Shown here: positions 12,573 through 23,416 of the stretch, in pieces | Layout: each line of letters starts with the position of its first letter | Numbering within the stretch: position 1 is the first letter of the stretch | From: Scenedesmus sp. ARA3 | Lineage: Eukaryota > Chlorophyta > Chlorophyceae > Sphaeropleales > Scenedesmaceae | NCBI GenBank assembly: GCA_004335835.1 | Contig: RWJK01001821.1 | Location: 124,001-188,000, forward strand | Reading direction: 5' to 3' | Length of the DNA: 64,000 nt | Notes under the pieces: generated by a model | Database searches by the model: none | What the model saw: the letters and a program-made list of their open reading frames with translations, nothing else | What the model was told of the DNA's origin: nothing | Program-made: the position numbers and the translations under genes

Positions 12573-14179
12573 TCGATCCTCCGCTACGGGCATTCCTGCA
12601 AGCCTAACACTCTACAACAATCTGCACTTACTACGCATCCCGCACGACTCGGCAACACACAGTAACAGCTGCGCACAGTGCTGCTCTGCGCTTCAGCAGA
12701 CACTCAGCATATGCTCAAGCGACGGTATGCACAGCAAGCGATGCATACCAATCCACAACCTCTGCTGCCCAGCACCGCCAAATACCCACCTGCTCTTTGA
12801 TGAGCTTGAGCTGCGTCTCCAGCACCTCGGCCATGCTCCAGTCTGCCGTCAGCCCCGCGATGTCCAGCAGGAAGTGGCGCAGCGTGCCTGTGCCCTGCTC
12901 GGTGTGCGCCACCTCGGGGTGGTACTGCAGCCCAAAGATGCGGCGCGCCTGGTCCTCAATGGCCACCACGGCGCCCTGGGAAGGGGGGGGGTAAATTGCA
13001 GCGGAAGCAGGTGGGGCTCAGCAACTTTGCATGCAGCAGATGAAGGAGTCCAAACAGCCAAGCTTGTGACTTCCAAAGCTGGTTGTTGTTGGTGGAGCAC
13101 TCCTGTGAGCGCCACGGCAAACCACACAGGCCCATTATTGGTGAGCCCTGCATGCACGCTCTGTTGCGCACTTCAACTCTGCACCCGCAGCACGCCAACA
13201 CAATGCAGCTGCTTCAGCCCAGTCACCGCCTGTGCCCACACAACAGTAACTCCACACGCTGCGCCAGCAGCTAGGGCTCCTACCGCTAACACCCCCTCTT
13301 CTTCCTTTCTTCCCTCGTCACCAGACCCTGCAACACAAGCACATCTCAACTTGACAACCTCATCAGCGCACCTGCTCGCTCTTGGCCACCACCTTGAAGC
13401 CCTCCGGCAGCTGCGTGGCCTCGTCCCCGTGGCTCATCCACACGTTGGGCTGCGTGTTGTCCTGGAAGCTGTAGAGGCGGCTGCCGGGCTGGATGAGGAT
13501 GGGCATGCGCCCGTACTCGCCACCCGCCACGCCGCTGCCCACCACGCCGCCCAGCATCTGCAACATGCGAGATACAAAAGCAAATGTGACATACAAACAA
13601 ACCAAGATAAAAGGTTGTTAGATGCGCAGCGAGGGGGGCGGTGAGTACATGTGCTGTTGGGTGTCATGAACCAGGCGCGTGTGCAGTGCAAAGTGACATG
13701 CAGCTGCGCTGAGGAACAGCAGCGCAGCATGCAACCAAGCTGAAGCTCCAACGTACAGCTGGCATTGTGCGGGGCTGACTGAGGCACATATGCACCTGCT
13801 GGCCCTCGCTGCCTGTTGCACCTCTACACGTCGCTGCTAGCAAAGCTGTTACCAGCAAACAACAAGCAGCGCTGGCACAAGCAACAGCGATGGCACAAGC
13901 CACTGCTAGCTCTGGATCTGGCTGTGCACGCGTGGCTCGACTGTGCACGGCTCCACGCTGCACCAACGCTGTTTCCATGTGTTAAATGTATGTATATCCT
14001 TGCGCCGCACCTGCACGATGAGCTGCATGCCGTAGCAGATGCCCAGCACCGGGATGCTGTTCTGCTGGCAGTAGCCAAAGAAGTCCTCGGGCACGCGCGG
14101 CGAGCCCTCCACGTGCACGCTGTTGGGCCCGCCCGACAGGATGACCACCTTGGGGTTCACGCTCTTGATGCGCTCCTGC

Positions 14180-14216
<37 letters not shown>

Positions 14217-15180
14217 TGTGAGCAGCAGCAGCAGCAGCAGCAGTTGTGAGCAGCAGTAGCATGGCAGTAGCAGGTGGGTGCGCAGGGGCATGTGTGTTGT
14301 TGGGCAGGCTGGGGCAAGGCAGCTGCTCTGTGGGCTTGCTGGTGCTGTGTGGCATACAAGTTGACAGCACTGGCTGTGTTATGTGTAATAAATAACGGGC
14401 AGCTGCTTTTGCACTGCATGTTTGTGTGCTAGTGTACGTGCAGCATATGGCTGGCGTCACCCCACAACCCATGCTATGTACGCAAGCATGATCGAGTTGT
14501 AGCAGAGGAACATGGCTCGTGCGCATGACTACCGCTTGCAAGCAATTTACTTGCATGTGTTGTGTTAATGCGCATGCAGCTTTACGGTCCCTTATAGCTA
14601 CAACTGAAGCCACAGCAAGGGTTGTACATACGGCCATGGCAACTGCTGCCAGTGCTGGCTGCTCCTAACCCGCAGTAGCAGCACAGTGCCTGCTGCAGCC
14701 CAGGCTGCACGACATGATGGTGTGAATCAGCATTGCTGTAGACATAACGTGCTGACAAGGCCCCCACGCTCCTGCTAGCCCTGATCAGGTTGGTGTCGGA
14801 CAGAGTCAGAAGGGCCAGTGCAGCAGGCACACAACACGTGCACAGTCCAGACTCACCATGGAGGCATCGCCAGGAAACATCATGGAGAAAACACCAATTT
14901 CACGGATGCGGCGGCAGATCAGCTGCGTATACTGCGAGCCATAGTCCAGGACCAGCACGCACTGATGGTCATCGTGCAGGGAGCTTGCTCCTGTCTTCTG
15001 CTTCTTTGATGCCGGAGCGTCTCCATTGGTGAAAACAGTGGTAGAATCGTTTGCCGACATGGCTGCAGCGCGAACTAGCTGTCGGTGTTGGCTGGCAGGC
15101 CTGCTTTTGAAGGCGAAGAGGGCGAGAGCAGCTCTGCCTGTGCTTGCCCTGATGCAACAACTACGAGCAGAGGACTGCAT
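10104..15180 (-). CDS. guaA: GMP synthase (glutamine-hydrolysing)
   Basis: Makes GMP from XMP, ATP and glutamine, the last step of guanylate synthesis. Ten exons, all joined by phase-0 introns: 15180-14857, 14175-14011, 13557-13372, 12975-12790, 12464-12330, 11971-11759, 11550-11395, 11179-11060, 10819-10577 and 10172-10104, giving 598 residues. The glutamine amidotransferase half carries the nucleophile Cys in GICYG (about C155) and the His/Glu pair in YHPE (about H244, E246). The synthetase half has the P-loop SGGVDST (about 299-305), [22 protein letters not shown] and the dimerisation-domain ending [10 protein letters not shown]. The first 40 residues are basic, Ser/Ala-rich and look like an organelle transit peptide; a second ATG at residue 41 (15060) could give a cytosolic form. 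The gene is divergent from the Clp-like gene. Its exon-9 donor has been triplicated (10353-10577). Confidence 0.95.
10353..10510 (-). repeat. Two intronic copies of the end of GMP synthase exon 9 with its donor site
   Basis: The last roughly 35 bases of exon 9, the junction and about 70 bases of intron recur twice downstream of the true donor, at a period of about 109-110 bp. The exon/intron boundary is at 10577 in the real exon, and its equivalents fall near 10468 and 10358. The protein requires the first (outermost) donor because the next exon continues [13 protein letters not shown]. Confidence 0.85.
11027..11046. repeat. Short (AGCC)n tract in a GMP synthase intron
   Basis: About five AGCC units lie close to the donor of exon 8. 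It is a simple repeat of no evident function. Confidence 0.7.
12531..12570. repeat. CAG/CTG microsatellite in the GMP synthase intron before exon 5
   Basis: About 13 CAG units on the plus strand, CTG in the gene's sense, lie some 65 bp upstream of the acceptor at 12465. A shorter run at 12303-12320 flanks the donor of exon 5. Confidence 0.9.
14182..14243. repeat. CAG/CTG microsatellite abutting the acceptor of GMP synthase exon 2
   Basis: Two runs of CAG (14182-14215 and 14222-14243, split by ttgtg) read as CTG in the sense strand. They end only a few bases before the AG at 14177-14176. The triplet tract therefore occupies the place of the polypyrimidine tract. Confidence 0.9.
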
Positions 15181-15577
15181 GTGCTCCTCTTACTGCCCGA
15201 GAACGGGAGGGGTGTGGGCCACCACTCTGCTGCCACGTTTCAGCCATAACAGTTATCAGGTGACTAACAGGCGAGGTTGAGGATCGGTCCGGTTGGTGAA
15301 CACGACGGGCGTTCAGTTACATAATCAGTCTGAGATTGTTGGTTGAGCCGTGTGCGTTGGCTGGTGCGCTTACGGACAAGTGTGACCCATCTTGAGTAGT
15401 GTGATGCGTTATGGCGAGTCCTGCAGCTTTTCAATCCTCGATCCAAGCTCAAGTACGCACTCACACAACTGTTAAATGAGGATTCAACGCACCTGGTCAT
15501 GTTGCTGATGTAATGTGTGGTGTACTGGCTCATGTCGCTGCTGCTGCTGCTGCTGCCACTACTTCACTCAAAATCTC
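15181..15577. promoter_or_regulatory. Divergent promoter region between GMP synthase and the Clp-like gene
   Basis: About 400 bp separate the GMP synthase start (15180, minus) from the first plausible ATG of the Clp-like gene (15578, plus). It must drive both genes. No defined element is visible; a short CTG run at 15539-15556 precedes the plus-strand ATG. Confidence 0.4.
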
Positions 15578-17283
15578 ATGCAGATAACACCAGCCCTGCT
15601 ATCAGCGTTATTCCGGTCAAACAGGCATACAGTATGCTTTTGGCGCAGCGCAGCTAGTGTCACCCAGCCTGGAGGGCATGGCAGGAGCAGTGCAGGCTAT
15701 GCCACCAGTGCAGCACCAGGAGAGCCTGGCGCACCTGCCAAGTAAGCAACACACCTGCAGCGAGGCAGTGACTGCGCTTGAAACGCCCAATTGAGCAGCA
15801 TGCACTGGCAGCCTGAAGCAATAGGCTGCTGTTTGTTGGGTTTGTGCACGTGTGCATGTGCAACACACTATGTACTGACCCCAGCAGACCCGCAGTGACA
15901 CACAGACTTGCAACAGAAGCAGCAACAGCAGCACGAGCAACAGCATGTGGGTTTTGTAAATACTTTGCTTCTTTGCATTGGCAGCTCATCAATGGCTGCT
16001 GTGCTCACCCAGCTGATGCCGCTGCTGATGCCACTGCTGCTGCCGCTGCTGCTGCTGCTGCATTGCCCTGGACATGCAGGAAGGACCGGAGCCGGCAGGT
16101 GACAGCCACCGGCATACTGCATGTCTGGTTGCATGCATATTTGCAGCGTGCTCAGCCATGCAAGCATCATTCAGCTGCCAGGCACGCAGCAGCCTCCTTC
16201 TGCTTCACTGCCACAAACAACACACAGCCCTGGCAGGCAAAGTGCTTACTCGCATAAGGTTAAGGCTAAGTTATGTCTGTCGTTTCCCCGTGACATGCGT
16301 GCTGTGCCTCTCAACAAACATTGTACCTGCGCCGCTTTGCTGACAAAACGGGTCACATATCAATCCCCTGGGCTGTTATGTATGTTGCTGCAGCTGTCAG
16401 CGCTGCAGCGCTATGGGCGTGACCTGACGGCAGAGGCGCGCCGCGGGCTGCTTGACCCTGTCATTGGCAGGCAGGATGTCATCCAGCGCACAATGCAGGT
16501 GCGACTACAGCAGCAGCAGGCGGCAGCAGGCGGCAGCAGGCGGCAGCAGCCCGGCAGCAGGCGGCAGTAGGCGGCAGCACCACAGGCGGTGCGGTGAATA
16601 GAGTGATGGCAGCTCCGGATTGACGCTGGCACGAGCGAATGCACATGTCAGGCCACCAGCAGCATCAGGCAGGCATTAGCAACGAATTGCTGGTGACAGC
16701 TGTGTCTTCTTGCAGCAGCAGCTGCTCTTGGAAACCTGCAGGGTGCCTCCCCTCAGCGCCACACAGCACCGTTTGATGGCAGCTGCTGCTGCTGCTGGCG
16801 GCGCAGGTGCTGCTGCGCCGCTCCAAGCACAACCCGCTGCTGGTGGGCGAGGCCGGGGTGGGCAAGACGGCCATCGTGGAGGGCATCGCGCAGATGATGG
16901 CGGGGCAGGCGCCACCACGCGGGTGAGCATGAAATAGAAAAGTCAACAGACCAGTGACAGCTGCAGCGTGTGTTATCCCAGCGGGGCTGGTGCAGCGTTG
17001 AGCGAAGGTGCATTGATGCATTGCGCAGCTCATGGCAAGGCCGGCGTCACCGCGGGGTGAGCAAAAAATTAGCAGACGTTTTCAGCTGCAATGTGTGGCG
17101 CTGGTGGGCGTGGCTGGGTGTTGTAGAGGGCATTGCACAGATGATGGCGGGGCAGGCGCCACCACGGGGGTGAGCGGCTTTTGACGTTAGCAACCTGCAC
17201 CCACCCGGTGCTCTGCAGCCTGGCTGAGCAGCACGCCAGCCCTGGTGCAGCCTGCCCACCTTCACTTCTCCGTCTGTTGCACC

Positions 17284-17314
<31 letters not shown>

Positions 17315-17392
17315 AAGGCTGGCGAGCAAGCGCCTGATTGCGCTGGATGTGGGCAGCGTTGTGGCTGGCACCATCTACCACGGCGAGTTCAA

Positions 17393-17434
<42 letters not shown>

Positions 17435-17526
17435 ACGTAGCCCTTACGAGGCTGCATGTATCATACACACGCACCTGTCAAGTCCCCTGACCTCGCTGCT
17501 GCCGCTGCTGCTGCTGCTGCTGCTGC

Positions 17527-17568
<42 letters not shown>

Positions 17569-20161
17569 GCTTCAGGCTGGCCAACAAGCGCCTGATTGCG
17601 CTGGACGTGGGCAGCGTGGTGGCTGGCACCAGCTACCGCGGCGAGTTTGAGGAGCGGCTGCAGGCGCTGCTGCAGGACTGCGAGGCGGCTGGCGGCAGCG
17701 TGGTGCTGTTCATTGATGAGATACACGTGCTGGGTGAGGGCTGTTGACCAAAACTTGTTAGGAGAGACATATATGCTTTTGAGGCCGTGTTGCGGCCGGG
17801 TGGCGGCGTGGTGCTTTTCATTGATGAGATCCACGTGCTGGGTGAGGGTTGTGTTGTTTATGCATGTGCTGTTTTTAGGGTGGGATGGAATGGGGTGCGG
17901 GCATGTCAATTGGGGTGGCAGCTTGGTGCTGTTCATTGACGAGATCCACGTGCCGGGTGAGCAAAGCACATAACAGTCAGCCCTGTAACAGTACTACTGC
18001 AAATGACTAGTAGTAATTTACGTGCTGGGTGAGCTAAACACATAACAGTCAGCCCTGTAACAGTACTACTGCGGATGACTAGTAGTGATCCACGTGCTGG
18101 GAAGGGGGAGGGCAAGGGGCGGGGGCTGGGGTGGCTGCAGTGTGTGGTGATGTTCAATAACGAGAACCACATGCTGTGTCAGAGTTCAGGATGCGCACTT
18201 TTCATGCATTGGACATCATTGGCAAGAACAGGCGGTGTTGATCAGACTATAATTCATCACATGGTCGCATGCTTCGTCATGATTATTCTGCCGCCGCAGG
18301 GGTTGCGGGCAACAGCGAGGGCGGGCTGGACTTTGCCGCTCTCTCCAAAATCATATCACAACACCTTCTGATATAATCACATTGACTGCTGCAGTGGGTG
18401 TGGGCAACAGCAAGGACAGGATGGACTTTGCCTCTTCCGTCAACTCTGATTGTCTAAAACCCATTTGTGACATTGTCATACGCCGCCGCAGTGGGTGCGG
18501 GCAACAGCGAGGGCGGGCTGGACTTTGCCGCTCTCTCCAAACTTTTGAAATAACAATGGTTGTTACAACTTTTTCTTGGCCACTGCAGTGGGTGCGGGCA
18601 ACAGCGAGGGCGGGCTGGACTTTGCCAACATGCTCAAGCCGGCGCTGGCGCGCAGCGCGCTGCAGGTCATTGGGGCCACCACCACGGACGAGTTCCGGCA
18701 GCACATCGAGCCAGACCCCGCGCTCAACCGCAGGTTCCAGGTGGGTGGAAAGCCCAGCACTGATCGGCAGCTGCACCAGCTGCTGTGGTGCATGCAGAGG
18801 CTGTGCTGTGGTCAATGCGCAGTAGCTGGGTGGCTTATTGGCGCGCTAGCTGGCTGGCTGGCTGGCTGGCAGCACATCGAGCCAGGCCCTGCGCTCAACC
18901 GCAGGTTCCAGGTGCTGTGCTGGCTCAATCACTTAATGGCTGACTTCAGTTCATGGTTTTACCTCCTCACCCACCCCCGCAGCCCATCTTGGTGGAGGAG
19001 CCCTCCCCCAGGAGGGCCTGGCGCTGCTATCGCCCCGCACTGGCACCCCTTCAACCACTGATTTCAGTTTCTGGGTGTTTATGCTGCTCTGATTCACCCC
19101 CGCAGCCCATCCTGGTGGAGGAGCCCTCTCCGCAGGAATGCCTGGCTCTGCTGGCACACCTTGCACTGGCACTCTTAGGCCACTAACTTTACTTTTTTGC
19201 CTTCCTGTTTGCCTGTGTGTTCATCCTCTCTAATTCACGCCTGCAGCCCATCCTGGTTGAGGAGCCCTCCCCGCAGGAGTGCCTGGCACTGCTGGCAGAC
19301 CTTGCACTGGCACTCTTTGGCCACTAACTTCAACTTATGTCTTACTGTTTGCCTGGGTGTTCATTCTCTCTAATTCACCGCCGCAGCCCATCCTGGTGGA
19401 GGAGCCCTCCCCTGAGGAGTGCCTGGCACTGCTGGCAGACCTTGCACTGGCACTCTTTGGCCACTAACTTCAACTTATGTCTTACTGTTTGCCTGGGTGT
19501 TCATTCTCTCTAATTCACCGCCGCAGCCCATCCTGGTGGAGGAGCCCTCCCCTGAGGAGTGCCTGGCACTGCTGCAGGGCCTGGCGCCACGCTACGAGGC
19601 CTTCCACACGGTGGCGCTGAGCCAGGGGGCGCTGGCGGCAGCAGTGGCGGCAGCACAGAGGTGCGGCGCAGTCAGGCGTGCAGGGCGGCACAGTGCGGCG
19701 TGAAGCAGGGACCAGGCAGCAGCAGCAGCAAGAGCGCTCTGGGAGGGGTCAAATGTAGCGTGCACTGTGCTGCTTGTTTCTTCAACGCTGTTGTCCATAG
19801 CCAGGGGGCATTGGCGGCAGCAGTGGCGGCGGCGCAGAGGTGCGGCGCAAAGCGCGGCGTGGAGTGGCACATCAAAGACAGCAGCAGGAGGGAGGGGCGC
19901 TGTGAGAGGGGCCGCTTGCAGTGCGTGCAGTGTGCTGCTTGTTTTGTCGGACGCTGCTGTGCAAAGCAGCTGCTTGTGGTTTGAGCTGCCTACATCTGGC
20001 ACTGACAGGATGCAGACGACAGCCAAGCTTGCTGAAGGTACTGTATCTCCACGTGGATGCTCCCTGGCAGGTACATCCCTGAGCGCCGCCTGCCTGACTC
20101 AGCCATAGACTTGCTGGACGAGGCAGCAGCAAAGGTGCGCCTGGCAGCAGTCAACCCACAT

Positions 20162-20211
<50 letters not shown>

Positions 20212-20546
20212 ACATGGAGGATATGGCAGCCGTGGTGCAGGCAGCAGCAGCGGTGCAGCTGGTGTTGCAGCTGAAGGCGACAGCCGCGGCGGCAGCAGCT
20301 TTTTGAGCAGCTTTTTTGGTGATACCACCACTAGTACAAGCAGCGTCAGCAGCAGCAGTAACGCCAGCAGGAATACATCTGAAAGCAGCCACAGCAGTGC
20401 AGCCCAGACATTGCAGCAGCAGCAGGAAAGGGAGAGTAGCAGCTCCACCAGTTTAGGTGGGTTTTCTGCTGAAGTTGAGCTAGCCCTGGCTGGCACAGCC
20501 GATGGAGCTGCTGCTGCTGCACCAAACCCTCCACCTGCAACAGCAC

Positions 20547-20640
<94 letters not shown>

Positions 20641-21215
20641 TAATCTGGGTGTAGGCCTGTTGCCGCAGCAGCAGCAGCAGCAAGCGCACTTGCTCAACAG
20701 CGCAACCTCCCCATCATCGTTATCATCAGCAGCAGCGTCCATCGGGCCTCCTGCTGCTGCTGCTGCTGCTGGCGGCCGTGGTCAGCCGCAGCGCTGGTCT
20801 GACTGGGTGACTGCGCGCGGCTGGCGTGGTGAGGCTGAGGTGCAGCGGCAGCAGCTGCTGGAGTGGTTTGGGGCCTCGCCCGCGCAGCCGCTCAAGGGCG
20901 TGGCAGGTGCGGGTGGTGGGCTTAATGGTGGGCTGGTTGGCGGCTGTTTGATCGCATGGTCGAGTTGCTGGCTGGCTGGTGCATGGTGATGCAGCTGTCG
21001 CACTGGGGTTAAGGCTGCTTCTTCAGTGCTAGCATGCGTGTTGTCCCTGCCGGCAAACTGCATGGTTTCCCTGAGACAATAAGGCTGAATGCAATGATGC
21101 AACCTGCTTGTGTGCACTGTGTGTGCAGGCCACAGGCAGACCACCCACGAGCGGCGCATGAAGCATGCACAGCTCTTCGGCAGCCCAGGCGTTGGTGCTG
21201 CTGCAGTCAGCCCAG

Positions 21216-21246
<31 letters not shown>

Positions 21247-21582
21247 TGAGCAAATGCCAGGTAACAGCAGCAGCAGCAGCAGCAGCGGCAGCAGTTGGGA
21301 AGCTGAGCTGCATCTTGGTGAGGCAGCAGCAGCAGCTCAACCACCCACACAGCAACAGCAGCGGCAGCAGCAAGGTGTGCTGCAGCAGCACAGCAGCCAT
21401 GACACCAGCCCCAGATCATGCCCGCATTGTGGCACACATGTGGCGGCACCGCTTGAGCAAGTGACGCTACGCTGCCCTAGCTGTGGGTTTAGGTTTCTGA
21501 ATGTAGCCCCAGAGAAGCTGCAGCTGGGCACTACAGTACTGCTAGGCAAGCAGCAGCAGCTGCCGGCTGCACAGCAGCAGCT

Positions 21583-21614
<32 letters not shown>

Positions 21615-23368
21615 GGGGGCTGAGCGCCTCGCGGCAGCAGCGCTCGTCTGTGGACGATGCTCAGGCTGCTGCTGCAGTGGCGAGCGCTTCTGCCACTGTG
21701 TTTGCGGCTGGGCCTGACAAGAGGGCTGCTGTGGCAGTGCATCAGAAGGAGCGGCAGCCAGCAGCAGCAGCAGCAGCAGCAACAGAGGCAGATAGAAGTC
21801 AAGAGCCTTACGGCAGTGCAGCAGATGCGGGCAGCAGCGGCTGGAATGCAGACTGGGGCATAAAAGGCAGTGTCTCGCAAGCAGCAGCAGCAGCAGCAGC
21901 CACGGCTCCACCTCTGGCAAGACACAAAGCATCGTTATCATCTTCATCATTAGAAGCAGCAGCAGCAGCGGACACTGGGCAGCTGGTAGTGACAGCTCAG
22001 CACATTCTGGAGGTCGTTGCAGAGGCAACCGGCATCCCCCGCTCGCTGCTAACAGGCATACCAACAGACACAGCTAGCACATCTGTCACCAGCCCGACCT
22101 TCTCCGGCACTGCACAAGCAGCAGCCCTGCATGAGCTATCATCTATCCAAGCTGCCCTCACAGCAGCAGTACTAGGCCAGGACGCTGCTGCTGCTGCTGT
22201 CATTGGTGCGCTGCGGCTGTCCCGCCTGGGGCTGCAGCACACCAGCAGCCCTCCGCTGCAGCCACTCTCAACAGGTGCGCTAGCACCAGCAAGCGCCACA
22301 CTACAGCAGCAGCAGCAGCAGCAGCAGCAGGCGAGGTTGTCGCTGAGCCTGCTGCTGTCAGGGCCGAGTGGTGTGGGCAAGAGCAGCATGGCGCGGCTGC
22401 TGGGTGAGTGCCTGCTGCCTGGCGAGCCTGCTGCGCTGCTGCACCTGAGCTGCGGGGAGCTGTCTGAGCGGCACAGCATCAGCAGGCTGGTGGGGGCGCC
22501 CCCGGGGTATGTAGGTGAGTGTTTACAGTGAGCCATGCAGCCGCCACACTACTCAGGTGTTTGGTACGTGTGGCAGATCTTTCCTCATTCTCTCAACCTG
22601 GTGGCGGGGCCGCCACACTACTCAGGCGTTTGATTGGCGCGTCAACCGCTGAGACAGGACATTTACATGGAGGTCCTTGCACCGCCTAAGGCAACATGAG
22701 CTGCTGCGCCACGGTGATTGATCTGAAGCTGTGTAGCGTTGTGCTGCTGCTGCTGCTGCTGCTGCTGCTTCGTTGTGCAGGCTACGGCAAGGGAGGGCTG
22801 CTGACGGAGGCCATACGGCGCCGCCCCCACAGCGTGGTGGTGTTTGATGACGTGGAGCGGGCACACCCTGACGTGGTGGGGCTGCTGCTGCAGGTGCGGC
22901 GGCTGAAGGCATTATCCAATAACATGGTTGAAGTGCTACTGCTGTTTAGTTGTGTGCGTATTTGCTGCGAAGCTGCTGCGTGGTGTATTGGCGCTGCACG
23001 CTGCAGCCTGTGGTTTGCGCAAAACACAATGGACAGCTGTCCTGTAGATTACAGCTGTCGCACCGGTGCGCTTGCGCCGCGCAGCGTGGTGGTGTTTGAT
23101 GACGTGGAGCGGGCACACCCTGATGTGGTGGGGCTGCTGCTGCAGGTGCGGCGGCTGAAGGAAATGGGTGCAGTGCTACTGCTGTTAGCTGTGGGCATGT
23201 CCGTGGCGAAGCGCCTTGCGTGCAGCGCCCTGCTGTCGTGTTGGTGCGCTTGCGCTGTGCAGTGTTCTGGCTGGTCATTTCCAGATACCAGCAGCTAGCC
23301 GCTCCCCTTGATGACATGCGACATGTAGCAGATCTCATTCTCATCTGCTGATGTGAACTTGCCGCTGC

Positions 23369-23416
<48 letters not shown>

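Noticed and set aside
15578..16098. Two candidate 5' exons of the Clp-like gene as a confirmed N-terminus
   Set aside because: The presequence-like exon ends in phase 2, whereas the exon at 15985-16098 that fits the downstream phase needs phase 0, so the chain does not close.
16512..16575. Possible coding Gly/Ser/Arg repeat
   Set aside because: It follows a donor in the Clp-like gene, and the frame hits a stop. NBD1 continues only from the exon at 16807.
20161..20742. A 193-codon minus-strand frame of poly-Leu and poly-Cys
   Set aside because: It is the complement of the coding CAG/AGC arrays of the Clp-like exon. Triplet arrays keep all frames open.
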